Shown here one piece after another: positions 1 to 7,942 of a stretch of 63,262 nucleotides of DNA. The DNA comes from Caryophanales bacterium. GTDB taxonomy: Bacteria > Bacillota > Bacilli > Bacillales > Bacillaceae_J. Each line of letters begins with the position of its first letter. The stretch's first letter is position 1. The stretch lies in contig DULJ01000091.1 of NCBI GenBank assembly GCA_012840465.1, forward strand, positions 1-63,262, read 5' to 3'. A program made the position numbers and the translations under genes. A model generated the notes under the pieces. It ran no database searches. It was not told the DNA's origin and worked only from the letters and a program-made list of their open reading frames with translations.

Positions 1-10
1 ATCCCTCCTC

Positions 11-108
11 CATCGTTATATATTATAATTTATAACGATGAAAAAAACAACAAAAAACACCCGGAATCGTTGTTGTTACAATGAATCTGGATGTTTTTCA
101 TCGTTATA
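11..108 (-). promoter_or_regulatory. Promoter with palindromic operator for a gene off the left edge
   Basis: On the minus strand a TTGTTT -35 box (45-50) is followed after 17 bp by a TATAAT -10 box (22-27). A strong GAGGAGGGA ribosome binding site lies at 1-10, so a minus-strand gene starts just outside the window. The -10 box sits inside an inverted repeat, CATCGTTATA at 11-20 and TATAACGATG at 31-40. A third copy, CATCGTTATA, is at 99-108. The arrangement suggests a dimeric repressor that blocks the promoter. The repressor is not identifiable here. Confidence 0.6.
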
Positions 109-130
109 CATATCGGGAATCCAGGATGCA

Positions 131-157
131 AAAGGCCGTCCTTTAAGACGGCTTTTT
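131..157. terminator. Intrinsic terminator ending the AAA/radical-SAM operon
   Basis: A GCCGTC/GACGGC stem (135-140 with 147-152) carries A-rich sequence on one side and T-rich sequence on the other, so it can terminate in both directions. It lies 14 bases past the stop codon of the minus-strand radical-SAM gene. Confidence 0.8.
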
Positions 158-170
158 AACATCTATTTAT

Positions 171-779
171 TTAGTTCCTAAACTCATCTTTGGAGAACAG
201 CTCACTTAACGTTTGTTGTGTTGCCATTCCATTGATAGATACAGTTCCATCATCATAAATTCTTATTTCTAGTTTATTTCCAATGGATTCAAGATTATTT
301 TCTAAATGCTTGTATGCCGATGTTAGAAAATGATAGCGTTGGTTAGAAGAGCCAACCCAGGGTCTTTTTAAATCTAGTTTACTTTTTACAAAAGGACCAT
401 CAATTAACAGATCAGCAACTGCGAGCAAATCCTGACACTCATCTCTTTTCTGTAGATCCTCATAAAGATAACCCGAAAATGTCATAACTGTTAAACCGAG
501 ATCTTTTGCCATCATAGCAAGCTTTCCGAGCGTCATGGCCTGATCGAATGGTTCACCACCAAGAAAAGTTACACCTTCAATACCATTTTCCTGTTTGCTT
601 TTCTTAATTTCAGTAAAAAGTTGTTCAATGCTAATGGCACGACCCTTTTCCTTATTCCATGTCCAAGGAACACCACATCCCTCACAGCGAATGGAACAGC
701 CTTGGACCCAAATACAAAATCTTTTCCCCGGGCCCTCTACAGTAGTGACTGGTAAATAACGATGAATAAATAAATCCAT
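171..779 (-). CDS. Radical-SAM 4Fe-4S activating-enzyme-like protein
   Basis: A 202-residue protein with the radical-SAM cluster motif CxxxCxxC in CSIRCEGC near residue 29, a following GGEP motif near residue 95, and no other obvious domain. Length and layout resemble NrdG/pyruvate-formate-lyase activating enzymes and QueE, which use S-adenosylmethionine to make a 5'-deoxyadenosyl radical. No glycyl-radical enzyme lies beside it, so its target is not evident. Its ATG overlaps the upstream stop codon by one base (TAATG), indicating translational coupling as the last gene of a five-gene operon with the Ycf46-like ATPase. Family membership is firm; calling it an NrdG would go too far. Confidence 0.85.
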   Translation of the reverse strand: MDLFIHRYLPVTTVEGPGKRFCIWVQGCSIRCEGCGVPWTWNKEKGRAISIEQLFTEIKKSKQENGIEGVTFLGGEPFDQAMTLGKLAMMAKDLGLTVMTFSGYLYEDLQKRDECQDLLAVADLLIDGPFVKSKLDLKRPWVGSSNQRYHFLTSAYKHLENNLESIGNKLEIRIYDDGTVSINGMATQQTLSELFSKDEFRN

Positions 780-1513
780 TAGAAATCGACAATTCTTCCT
801 TCATATTTTTTCATTTGCTGCGGCACTGCTTCCTCCGGAAAATGAAGATATGGTTTTATTTTTTCTACAAGATGCGGTTTAACTGATAGTACTTCAACAA
901 AGTGGCTAAATGACTTATATCCGCCAACCTCTTCCCGTATTGAAATTACTTTTTTGGCAAAAAGGGTGCCAATACCGGGAACTTTTGCAACTTCTTCCTC
1001 TGTAGCCTTGTTAATATCAATGACATTACCTTCTGAATAATTCCCTTGAATCCCCTCATTCTGATTAGTGGTTTCCGTATCAAGCACATTCTTAATTGGT
1101 TTTGAAAAAGAATGATCTGCTCGCTCTGAATTCGCTTGAGCATATTCTCGTGCAATTTGCCGCTTTAAAGACTGAATTTCACTTGGACCGGACAAAAGCT
1201 TGGCCTCTAGTCTTAATAAATACTCAGTTCGTATTTTAAAAACATGAACGATCGATACAATCCAACCTATTATATAGGTAAACAAGGCAGCATTATAAAA
1301 CCAGTGATCTTCTGGAAGTTCGGTAGCTGTCATGACCAAAATAAATAAAATTGAATAAATAAGGCCGGCTATAAACCACTTTCTTTGTCTGACTTTATAC
1401 GACACGTAAAAAAACGAAACATAGTTTAATAACCCAAATGTAAGGATAGCCCAAAGCATCCATAGCGAATTTCTTACTTCCCATACTCTCCCTTTATTCG
1501 TGATTTTCACCAC
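779..1513 (-). CDS. Membrane-anchored helix-hairpin-helix protein
   Basis: A 244-residue protein. The first ~100 residues hold about three hydrophobic segments (near 15-40, 48-66 and 72-92). Then comes a polar linker, and residues ~165-225 form a ComEA/PsbU-type tandem helix-hairpin-helix (INKATEEEVAKVPGIG, then a second hairpin ending in PYLHF). Such domains bind DNA non-specifically or mediate protein contacts. It sits between the DUF2997 and radical-SAM genes, with 3 bp and -1 bp spacing. It may tether the operon's complex to the membrane, but this is inference. It is not ComEA, as no competence genes are near. Confidence 0.75.
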   Translation of the reverse strand: MVKITNKGRVWEVRNSLWMLWAILTFGLLNYVSFFYVSYKVRQRKWFIAGLIYSILFILVMTATELPEDHWFYNAALFTYIIGWIVSIVHVFKIRTEYLLRLEAKLLSGPSEIQSLKRQIAREYAQANSERADHSFSKPIKNVLDTETTNQNEGIQGNYSEGNVIDINKATEEEVAKVPGIGTLFAKKVISIREEVGGYKSFSHFVEVLSVKPHLVEKIKPYLHFPEEAVPQQMKKYEGRIVDF

Positions 1514-1516
1514 TCA

Positions 1517-1729
1517 TTACTCCTCCCTGATTATCTGGTTATTTCGACGAATTGTTTGCACTTCTGTCTCATAATATTCCTTTGTATATTTAGAATCAAC
1601 GGATTCAGCACCAAGAAGTTCCTCAAGCAGCTTAATATATTGCATGCAATCTTTCCCCTTAATGCCTACTGTCTCAGCGAAAATTTCCCCATCTTCTGTT
1701 ATTCTAATTTTCAACTTTTTCTCGTTCAT
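1517..1729 (-). CDS. DUF2997 family protein
   Basis: A 70-residue, charged, soluble protein with the DUF2997 pattern: an N-terminal beta strand (KKLKIRITEDGEIFAET), a GKDC motif near residue 25 with a single conserved-looking cysteine, and a Glu-rich C-terminus. Members of this family repeatedly occur next to DUF1257 and AAA ATPases in bacilli and cyanobacteria. The function is unknown. It is spaced 12 bp from the DUF1257 gene upstream and 3 bp from the HHH gene downstream, so it is clearly in the same transcription unit. Confidence 0.8.
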   Translation of the reverse strand: MNEKKLKIRITEDGEIFAETVGIKGKDCMQYIKLLEELLGAESVDSKYTKEYYETEVQTIRRNNQIIREE

Positions 1730-1741
1730 GGTATCACCTCT

Positions 1742-2185
1742 CTATTGACTTACATTAAATGTTAGTAATATTGAGCGGTCTTGCTGTCTTTCCTCGGATT
1801 CCAACACCAAGCCTTTTTCACTTGCTTCTTGTAAAAGCTTTTGATACGTTTCTTGCTGGATTAAATATTTATACTCGGAGTGGAGGTTTTCGATAAATTC
1901 CAATGCATGCTCCATCTCAACTGTTTCATCAAACACAGCTTCAAAAATTCCATCTTCGCCCTGTTGAAAATAGATTTTAATATCACCTATTTCAGTCTCG
2001 CAATTTTGCTTATTGATTTCATGAACATCACAACCATATTGTTCTATTGCCTTTTGCAATAGATGTTGCCTCTTCATAACAGTTTGAATTTTATAGGTTT
2101 CATTTGTAGAATTTTTTTCAATCATGGCACCTATTGATTGAGCCACAGCAATCCCTACTGGTATCAGCACCAATTCAATACTCAT
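1742..2185 (-). CDS. DUF1257 (Ycf35-like) protein
   Basis: A 147-residue protein that opens with a hydrophobic stretch (SIELVLIPVGIAVAQSIGAM). The rest has the mixed alpha/beta character of DUF1257, including two cysteines near residues 52 and 62. DUF1257 is the bacterial counterpart of the algal-plastid/cyanobacterial Ycf35 protein, whose biochemical role is unknown. It follows the AAA ATPase by 15 bp. The Ycf46-like ATPase together with a Ycf35-like protein is the conserved core of this operon. Confidence 0.75.
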   Translation of the reverse strand: MSIELVLIPVGIAVAQSIGAMIEKNSTNETYKIQTVMKRQHLLQKAIEQYGCDVHEINKQNCETEIGDIKIYFQQGEDGIFEAVFDETVEMEHALEFIENLHSEYKYLIQQETYQKLLQEASEKGLVLESEERQQDRSILLTFNVSQ

Positions 2186-2200
2186 TAATAATCACCTCTC

Positions 2201-3850
2201 CTAAAAATCAATTGTACGGCCGCCTCGTGACGAGTTGATATCATCACCTATACTCATCTCCTCATTGTTTTCAATGTAGTCTACCCTGTCCTCTCTCGGT
2301 GTTGCTGCAACAGCCCTTACATTGGCCCAATCTCGGATCCTTTTGATTTGTTCCGCTTGTGTTACCGATAATGGAACGAATTGATTACAGATTTTCTCAA
2401 AGTCTGTTAATGTTACACTTCTTTCTTCATAAAATGCCTCAAATAAACCATTAATAACTACCTGCTCAATCTCTGCACCGACAAAACCTTCCGTCAATCC
2501 TGCAAGAAAGTCCAGATTTTCTTTCTTTATTTTAAAATCCCCGATAACCGCTGGGTCCTTTAATCTTTTATTCAAATGAACTTTGAATATCTTTACTCTT
2601 TCACGATGTGTTGGTAAATCTACAAAGAATATTTCATCAAATCTGCCTTTACGAAGCATTTCCGGGGGCAGGCTTGAAATATTATTAGCTGTCGCAATCA
2701 CAAATACTGGCTTTTCTTTTTCCTGCATCCATGTTAAAAATTGACCAAAAATACGCGAGGATGTCCCACCGTCACCTGCTGAGTTAATGCCGCTAAAGCC
2801 TTTCTCAATTTCATCAATCCATAAAATACAAGGAGAAATAGCTTCGGCCGTTTGAATAGCACCTCTCATATTTTCTTCACTGCTTCCAACAATTCCACTA
2901 AATATTTTCCCAATATCGAGTCTTAATAATGGAAGCTGCCACATTTCACTAATGGCCTTGCTTATTAAACTTTTACCACAACCGGGAACACCAGTAATCA
3001 ACACCCCTTTTGGTGATGGCAGTCCATATTTTTGAGCTGATTCCAGCCAAGATTTATTACGTTTTTTTAGCCAACGCTTTAAATTTTCCAGGCCACCTAC
3101 ATCCGCCATATTTAATTTACTTGTGACGAATTCTAAAATGCCTGTTTTCTTAATAATTTGTTCTTTTTCCTGTAAAATCACTTCAACGTCGGCGATAGAC
3201 AATTTTCCGTCTTCCACCATCGCTCGAGCAAAAGCATTTTCGGCTTCAGCCAGAGTCAGACCCAGTGCAGCTTTTACAAGCTTTTCTTTTTCTTCTTCAT
3301 CTAATTGAATCTCAATTCGCCCGCTTTGTTTATTAACTTCAATCATTTCCTCAAGGATTAGCATAATTTCTTGAAAGGTTGGCAAATCAAAATCAACAAT
3401 TGTAATGTCCTTCTCTAAATCATGCGGCAATCTTAATACCGGTGAGAGAAACACAACATTCTTCGGATTAGGGCTTTGCTTTAAGCTTGAAACAATATCT
3501 CGAAGCTTTCGAATGACTTGATAATCGGGCTGACGACCATCTTCTTCGAAAAATATATGAAAATCGTGCAGTACAAAAATTGCTGGTCCCTGATAATTCT
3601 CAATGAATTCAAGAGCCTTTAGAGCTGTCTTTGTATCTCCCTTGCCTGCTTCTTCACCAGCAATACCTGTCGTGATTTTCCACGTTATAACCTTTCTCGG
3701 AGTCTTAATTAATTCTTTATTTGCAGCAATTGAACGAATCAATGATAGCGCCCGATCCTCTTCCCATGTAGACAAATAGAGAAAAGGGAAACGTGCTTTA
3801 AAAAGGTTGGCCATTAATCTCTTTCGATCTGAAGTATTTTCCACACTCAT
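2201..3850 (-). CDS. Ycf46-like AAA+ ATPase
   Basis: A 549-residue protein. Residues ~1-240 form an N-terminal domain typical of Ycf46-like ATPases, with a degenerate nucleotide-binding-fold appearance ([12 protein letters not shown] near 95). Residues ~255-480 are a canonical AAA module: Walker A GVPGCGKS near 288, Walker [10 protein letters not shown], sensor-1 ATANN and an arginine-finger region [10 protein letters not shown]. The Walker A lysine and Walker B Asp-Glu are intact, so ATPase activity is expected. Ycf46 proteins occur in cyanobacteria, plastids and some Firmicutes; their remodelling target is unknown. It is the first gene of the operon, with an RBS (GGGGGAA) 6 bases before its ATG. 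Confidence 0.85.
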   Translation of the reverse strand: MSVENTSDRKRLMANLFKARFPFLYLSTWEEDRALSLIRSIAANKELIKTPRKVITWKITTGIAGEEAGKGDTKTALKALEFIENYQGPAIFVLHDFHIFFEEDGRQPDYQVIRKLRDIVSSLKQSPNPKNVVFLSPVLRLPHDLEKDITIVDFDLPTFQEIMLILEEMIEVNKQSGRIEIQLDEEEKEKLVKAALGLTLAEAENAFARAMVEDGKLSIADVEVILQEKEQIIKKTGILEFVTSKLNMADVGGLENLKRWLKKRNKSWLESAQKYGLPSPKGVLITGVPGCGKSLISKAISEMWQLPLLRLDIGKIFSGIVGSSEENMRGAIQTAEAISPCILWIDEIEKGFSGINSAGDGGTSSRIFGQFLTWMQEKEKPVFVIATANNISSLPPEMLRKGRFDEIFFVDLPTHRERVKIFKVHLNKRLKDPAVIGDFKIKKENLDFLAGLTEGFVGAEIEQVVINGLFEAFYEERSVTLTDFEKICNQFVPLSVTQAEQIKRIRDWANVRAVAATPREDRVDYIENNEEMSIGDDINSSRGGRTIDF

Positions 3851-3929
3851 ACTAATTCCCCCATGGACTTTTGGTTTTATGTATTTATATTTCCTATATT
3901 ATCCTTAACAGTATTTTACAATAGATCAA

Positions 3930-4745
3930 CTAAATAAAGTCTAAAATTGCTTGATAAACCTCCTGGGAACGTTCTTCAGTTAATAAATGACCCGCTTTTT
4001 CGTATGTTATGAGCTTCGCATTCGGAAGATCATCTGCCAGTCTTTCACCAATACGAAAGGACACCACTCGATCTTCCCTCCCCCAAAGTAATAATGTCGG
4101 TTTGTCAATTGTTTTCAGGTCCTCACTACTTAAATCTCCTTCACGATATCTTAATAATCTTAATAATGAAGTATAAAAACCCTTTTCCTCCAATGGCCTT
4201 CCGAATTCTCTGACGTGATTTTCGGTAATAAGCGAATGATCATAGAAGACATTTTTCAAAACGTCTTTTACCTCTTGTTTATGTACTTGGTGTTTGACGT
4301 AATACCCGAAAAAAGGAAGAAACGTGCAGAAGATGATTGCTTTGTTTGCCCTTTTTAAGTAACCGGAACTTGATATTAACACCAATTTATTTATTTTTTC
4401 TGGAATCATTTTCGTTGTATATAAGGCAATTTGTCCACCCATTGAGTGCCCTACAATATTTACATGATCTAATTTAAAATAATCAATGCAGGCTGCGACT
4501 ATTTTAGCATAGTTTTGAAATGAAAATATAAAAGAGGATGGCTTTTCACTCCTGCCAAACCCGGGCAGATCAATAGCAATGATTGAGAAATGTTCATTTA
4601 ATAAAGGAATTAGGGAATTGAATGTATACAAAGTAGCCGCCACTCCATGAATGAGGAGAAGTGGAGGCCGATTTTCAACGAAGGAATATTCACAATAAAT
4701 TTTAACACCGCATAGGTCAATACATTTTTGAGTTAATGCCATCAT
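3930..4745 (-). CDS. Alpha/beta-fold hydrolase
   Basis: A 271-residue protein with a complete catalytic set. The oxyanion-hole HG motif is in LLIHGVAAT (~34), the nucleophile elbow is GHSMGGQ (Ser near 97), an acidic residue lies in LLWGREDRVV (~219) and the catalytic His in KAGHLLTEE (~251). It has no signal peptide, so it should be cytoplasmic. The fold covers esterases, haloperoxidase-like enzymes and C-C hydrolases; the substrate cannot be read from sequence. The first of two adjacent ATGs is preferred because GGAG lies 6 bases upstream. It appears monocistronic, 79 bp from the AAA operon, which runs in the same direction. Confidence 0.85.
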   Translation of the reverse strand: MMALTQKCIDLCGVKIYCEYSFVENRPPLLLIHGVAATLYTFNSLIPLLNEHFSIIAIDLPGFGRSEKPSSFIFSFQNYAKIVAACIDYFKLDHVNIVGHSMGGQIALYTTKMIPEKINKLVLISSSGYLKRANKAIIFCTFLPFFGYYVKHQVHKQEVKDVLKNVFYDHSLITENHVREFGRPLEEKGFYTSLLRLLRYREGDLSSEDLKTIDKPTLLLWGREDRVVSFRIGERLADDLPNAKLITYEKAGHLLTEERSQEVYQAILDFI

Positions 4746-4815
4746 TCACATCTCCAACTAGTCATTTGGAAATATTTTATGCTTAATGGGGCTTTTCATG
4801 TAGGTGGAGGGGGGT

Positions 4816-4844
4816 TGGGTCTTCATGCCTTAGTTGAAGACCCA
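4816..4844. repeat. Perfect inverted repeat after the EamA gene
   Basis: A 10-bp perfect stem, TGGGTCTTCA at 4816-4825 and TGAAGACCCA at 4835-4844, with a 9-base loop, 14 bases past the EamA stop. There is no T-tract, so it may stabilise or process mRNA rather than terminate it. Confidence 0.5.
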
Positions 4845-4857
4845 TTCACCCTTACTC

Positions 4858-5763
4858 TTAGACCGTTTTCCGTCTCATCTTCACTTTTTTACGTTTTTTG
4901 GAAGTTCCCCTTCCACCAATAAAGGTCGAACCTAAAACAAGCGCACCACCGATCATTTGCAAGAAACTCAAACTTTCGCTTAAAAATATCGCCGCAAAGA
5001 TCACAGCCGAAATCGGATCAATATAACTTAAAATTGCAATCGTATGCCCTTTAAGCTCTTTAATGGCACCAAAATACAAATAATAGGCAAAGCCTGTATG
5101 AACAATACCAATAATCAAAATGAAAACAATCGACTGAAGGCTAAGCGCTGTTACATCCGTGATATCCTCTTTCAAATACACATAAGGTGTTAACACGAGC
5201 GATGCCAGCATTAATTGAATTAACGTCGTCTCAAAGCCCGATAAGTTTTTAATAAATTTATTCATTAGAATAACACTTGCATATAGAGCAGCAGCTGACA
5301 ATCCATATAATATTCCTACTGTATGATTATATGAACCGCTAGCACTACTACCCCCATTATTAACAACTAAAAATAAACCGATCATAGCCACAATAATGCT
5401 ACTTACCTTACCTGCCGTTAGCTTTTCTTTTAAAATCATAGGAGCAAGTGCCATAACAAACACGGGCGCAAAATAATAGCTGATCGTTGCGTTTGATATA
5501 GTAGTAAAACGATAAGCCTCAAACAAAAAGATCCAATTAAAGCCAATGGCTGCTCCAGATAAAATTAAAAGAATACCATTCCTTTTAATCGCTTTAAAAG
5601 AAAGCTTTTGTTTTACCAAAAAACTAGCACAAATTAAAAATATACTCCCGATTACCCCCCTATAAAGAGCAATTTCACTCGATGATAGATTTATATTTTT
5701 TACGAAAATACCCAAACTACCAAAAATCAACATTGCTGTAATTAATCTTACCTGCCCCTTCAC
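4858..5763 (-). CDS. EamA/DMT-family transporter
   Basis: About 301 residues, the usual size for a drug/metabolite transporter. It has roughly ten hydrophobic segments in two EamA repeats and a basic cytoplasmic tail (KKRKKVKMRRK). The GTG at 5763 is chosen because AAGGGGG sits 6 bases upstream. An upstream ATG at 5862 would add 33 polar residues without homology-like content. Family members export amino acids or other small metabolites; the substrate is unknown. It is not obviously coupled to its neighbours. Confidence 0.85.
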   Translation of the reverse strand: MKGQVRLITAMLIFGSLGIFVKNINLSSSEIALYRGVIGSIFLICASFLVKQKLSFKAIKRNGILLILSGAAIGFNWIFLFEAYRFTTISNATISYYFAPVFVMALAPMILKEKLTAGKVSSIIVAMIGLFLVVNNGGSSASGSYNHTVGILYGLSAAALYASVILMNKFIKNLSGFETTLIQLMLASLVLTPYVYLKEDITDVTALSLQSIVFILIIGIVHTGFAYYLYFGAIKELKGHTIAILSYIDPISAVIFAAIFLSESLSFLQMIGGALVLGSTFIGGRGTSKKRKKVKMRRKTV

Positions 5764-5928
5764 GCTTATCCCCCTTGTTGTCCGTTTTCCCATAAAATTT
5801 AGTATACACGAAATACCAAATTGTTTTTCCAGTATTTTTCTAAAAGTTGCTACAAAGCTCACGGTTTATAGCTACAAAATCTATTATAATTAAAATAAAA
5901 AGGAAATGAATGGAATGAGGGTAAATTT

Positions 5929-7296
5929 ATGGGGGAACACTGTTTTCAAAAGTTCTTTAAAAAGGCTCCTATTGCCTATTCATGTCATAGAGTTATATTT
6001 GACAACGAAGGTATGCCTAATGGCTATGAATATTTATTGTTAAATAAGGCCTTTGAGGATTTATTTAAAATTCAAGAAACTGATCTAATTGATAAGACAT
6101 TCTATCAAGTTTTCCCTAAAGGATGGGAAGGCGAAGTGCACTGGAAGGAACTCATTCAAAATGCTGTTGTGAATTTTACTTCCACCCAGTTTGATATACA
6201 CCTTGATTCGATCCAAAAATGGATTCGTGTCCTTGTTTTTCCATTGCGTCGTGAATTGATTGGTTGTATTTATCATGATGTAACAACAGAATATGAACTT
6301 AATGAGAAAACGCAAAAATTGGAGAGGGAGCTCTTTAATAATAATAGAAACCTTCTTACACTTACGAAAAAATTAGAGCAAAAAAATAAAATCCTTACCG
6401 ATCTTGCCATTAAAGATGAATTAACTGGTCTGTACAATCGCCATTTCTTAGATCAATGGATTGAAAAAGAAATGTCACGTGCGGACCGTGATCATCGACC
6501 TCTTTCAATGGTTATTTTTGATTTAGATCACTTCAAGCGTATTAATGACATTTGGGGGCATCCAGTTGGCGATGAGGTGCTAAAAGAAACAGCTAAGCTT
6601 GCAATTAGTTTAATTTGCAACCCTGATTTCCTCGTTAGGCTGGGCGGAGAGGAATTTGTGATTATCATGCCCGGAAGCTCCATTCAAGAAGCACTTGCCC
6701 TAGCAGAAAATATTCGTCAAACGATGAAAAAATATAGATACCCGATTGTTGGTCATTTAACTGCCAGTTTCGGCGTTGCCGAAAGAATAAAGTTTGAATC
6801 CTATTGTAGCTGGTACAAACGTTCAGATAAAGCGATGTACCAGGCTAAAGAGGCAGGAAGAAACCGGGTTTTTCTTTCTGAAGACCAAGACCGTCCACTT
6901 AACGCTCCTGTTGAGATAAAATGGAAAGTGGATTGGAAAAGTGGCAATCCCGTGATTGACGAAGGGCATCGGGGGCTAGTCGAAAGTGCTAATAGTCTAT
7001 TATATTTGTTCCTTGCAGAGGTCGAAAAGGATAAAATCATGCCAGAGGTTAATAAGGTTTTAGACTGTATAATTAAGCATTTCCACGATGAGGAGCAAAT
7101 ATTGCTTGAAACGGGGTATCCGGATTATGAAAACCATGCCGAAATTCATAATGCATTACTAGATAAAGTATTCCAATTTAAAAAGGCCTATCAAGCGGGC
7201 GATCTGAAACTAGCTGAATTCTTTTCATTTATTGTCAATGATCTCATTATTGGTCATATCCAAAATGCAGACACAGATTTTTTTCCATATACTTAA
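5929..7296 (+). CDS. PAS-GGDEF diguanylate cyclase with C-terminal hemerythrin domain
   Basis: A 455-residue cytosolic protein. It has a PAS-like sensor (~1-125), a coiled coil (~128-158), a GGDEF domain (~160-325) and a bacteriohemerythrin domain (~335-453). The active-site motif is GGEEF within RLGGEEF (~237), so c-di-GMP synthesis is expected. The inhibitory RxxD site is degraded, with CNPD replacing the Arg, so product inhibition may be lost. The hemerythrin domain has the diiron pattern, with [28 protein letters not shown] and a final [10 protein letters not shown], implying oxygen or nitric oxide sensing. The RBS is GAGGG, 7 bases before the ATG. It is monocistronic. Confidence 0.9.
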   Translation: MGEHCFQKFFKKAPIAYSCHRVIFDNEGMPNGYEYLLLNKAFEDLFKIQETDLIDKTFYQVFPKGWEGEVHWKELIQNAVVNFTSTQFDIHLDSIQKWIRVLVFPLRRELIGCIYHDVTTEYELNEKTQKLERELFNNNRNLLTLTKKLEQKNKILTDLAIKDELTGLYNRHFLDQWIEKEMSRADRDHRPLSMVIFDLDHFKRINDIWGHPVGDEVLKETAKLAISLICNPDFLVRLGGEEFVIIMPGSSIQEALALAENIRQTMKKYRYPIVGHLTASFGVAERIKFESYCSWYKRSDKAMYQAKEAGRNRVFLSEDQDRPLNAPVEIKWKVDWKSGNPVIDEGHRGLVESANSLLYLFLAEVEKDKIMPEVNKVLDCIIKHFHDEEQILLETGYPDYENHAEIHNALLDKVFQFKKAYQAGDLKLAEFFSFIVNDLIIGHIQNADTDFFPYT

Positions 7297-7307
7297 ACTA
7301 AAGCTTT

Positions 7308-7530
7308 GGAAGTGGGAGACTTCTGCTGAATAATAAAGATCAAATTCGCCTTGGCGTATTTGCGCCCAGATTTTTTCGAGCTTGCTCGAAAAATTACCTT
7401 TGAAAATCTGAGGCATCCGCCGGAGGCTTTAACTTTATTTAGCAGGGGTTTGTACCCCCACTGAATTTAAAATACCAACTTGCATTCATCACACCACTTA
7501 TGGAAGTGAGGGACTTCTGCTGAATAAAGT
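7308..7530 (+). repeat. Structured intergenic repeat with direct-repeat ends
   Basis: The start of the element (7308-7332, GGAAGTGGGAGACTTCTGCT...) recurs at 7501-7526 as GGAAGTGAGGGACTTCTGCT, a direct repeat with a ~193-base period. The interior can fold: TTTTTCGAGC/GCTCGAAAAA (around 7374-7394) nests inside AGATTTT/AAAATCT, and GGGG TTTGTA CCCC lies near 7445. There is no open frame of note. It fills most of the 383-base gap between the cyclase gene and the thi promoter. It resembles the multicopy non-coding repeats of Bacillus genomes, but copy number cannot be seen here. Confidence 0.5.
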
Positions 7531-7548
7531 TAATAAATTAGCATTCTC

Positions 7549-7577
7549 TTGACTTTGCTACGAATGTTTTGTATATT
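7549..7577 (+). promoter_or_regulatory. SigmaA-type promoter of the thiazole operon
   Basis: TTGACT at 7549-7554, a 17-base spacer, then TATATT at 7572-7577. Transcription would start near 7584, about 15 bases before the leader terminator hairpin. Confidence 0.7.
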
Positions 7578-7598
7578 TTAATTACAAAAAAAGACGAA

Positions 7599-7653
7599 GC
7601 ACAAAATGGGGTACACCACCGAAAAGGTGTAAGGCCATTTTGTGCTTTTTTTT
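7599..7653 (+). terminator. Leader attenuator/terminator upstream of thiS
   Basis: An 11-bp perfect stem, GCACAAAATGG at 7599-7609 with CCATTTTGTGC at 7635-7645, encloses a second small stem (ACACC 7613-7617 with GGTGT 7626-7630, loop ACCGAAAA) and is followed by eight Ts. It lies between the promoter and the thiS start, so it must be read through or relieved for the operon to be expressed. No TPP riboswitch core is visible upstream. A 'thiS motif' candidate RNA has been described upstream of thiS genes in Firmicutes; whether this is a member needs a covariance-model search. Confidence 0.7.
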
Positions 7654-7679
7654 GCATATTTTTAGAAAGGGTGGGCAAG

Positions 7680-7874
7680 GTGAAAGTAAATGGTTCATAT
7701 ATTGAATTAGAAAAACAGCATACATTATATGATTTTTTAATGCTCCAACACTACAATATAGGAATTATTGTTGTTGAACACAATGGTGAGATTATCCCCA
7801 AGGATACATATCAAGAAGTCTTGCTTACAAATGAAGATACACTAGAAGTCGTCACCTTTGTTGGTGGGGGTTGA
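7680..7874 (+). CDS. thiS: Sulfur carrier protein ThiS
   Basis: A 64-residue ubiquitin-fold protein ending in VGGG. Its C-terminal Gly-Gly is normally adenylated by ThiF and converted to thiocarboxylate, which supplies sulfur for the thiazole ring. The GTG at 7680 is chosen because GGGTGG lies upstream and it gives the standard ThiS length; the open frame extends further up through the leader hairpin but is not expected to be translated. It is the first gene of thiS-thiG-thiH-tenI. No thiF is in the window, so the adenylyltransferase must be elsewhere. Confidence 0.92.
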   Translation: MKVNGSYIELEKQHTLYDFLMLQHYNIGIIVVEHNGEIIPKDTYQEVLLTNEDTLEVVTFVGGG

Positions 7875-7881
7875 GCTGACC

Positions 7882-7900
7882 GGGACAGAGGGTCGGGAAC
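7882..7900 (+). repeat. Short dispersed GGGACA..GGGTCGGG repeat
   Basis: GGGACAGAGGGTCGGGAAC between thiS and thiG. Related sequences occur at 10489-10506, 17794-17815 and, inverted, 25654-25672. It may be part of a weak GAGC/GCTC-closed hairpin (about 7873-7908). Confidence 0.4.
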
Positions 7901-7942
7901 TCCGGCTCATAAAAACGTAAATTTTAGGAGGATTTTTATAAT

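Noticed and set aside
7308-7680. TPP riboswitch before thiS
   Set aside because: No CTGAGA or ACCTGATCTGG-like core is visible in the intergenic sequence; only a promoter, a repeat and a terminator hairpin.
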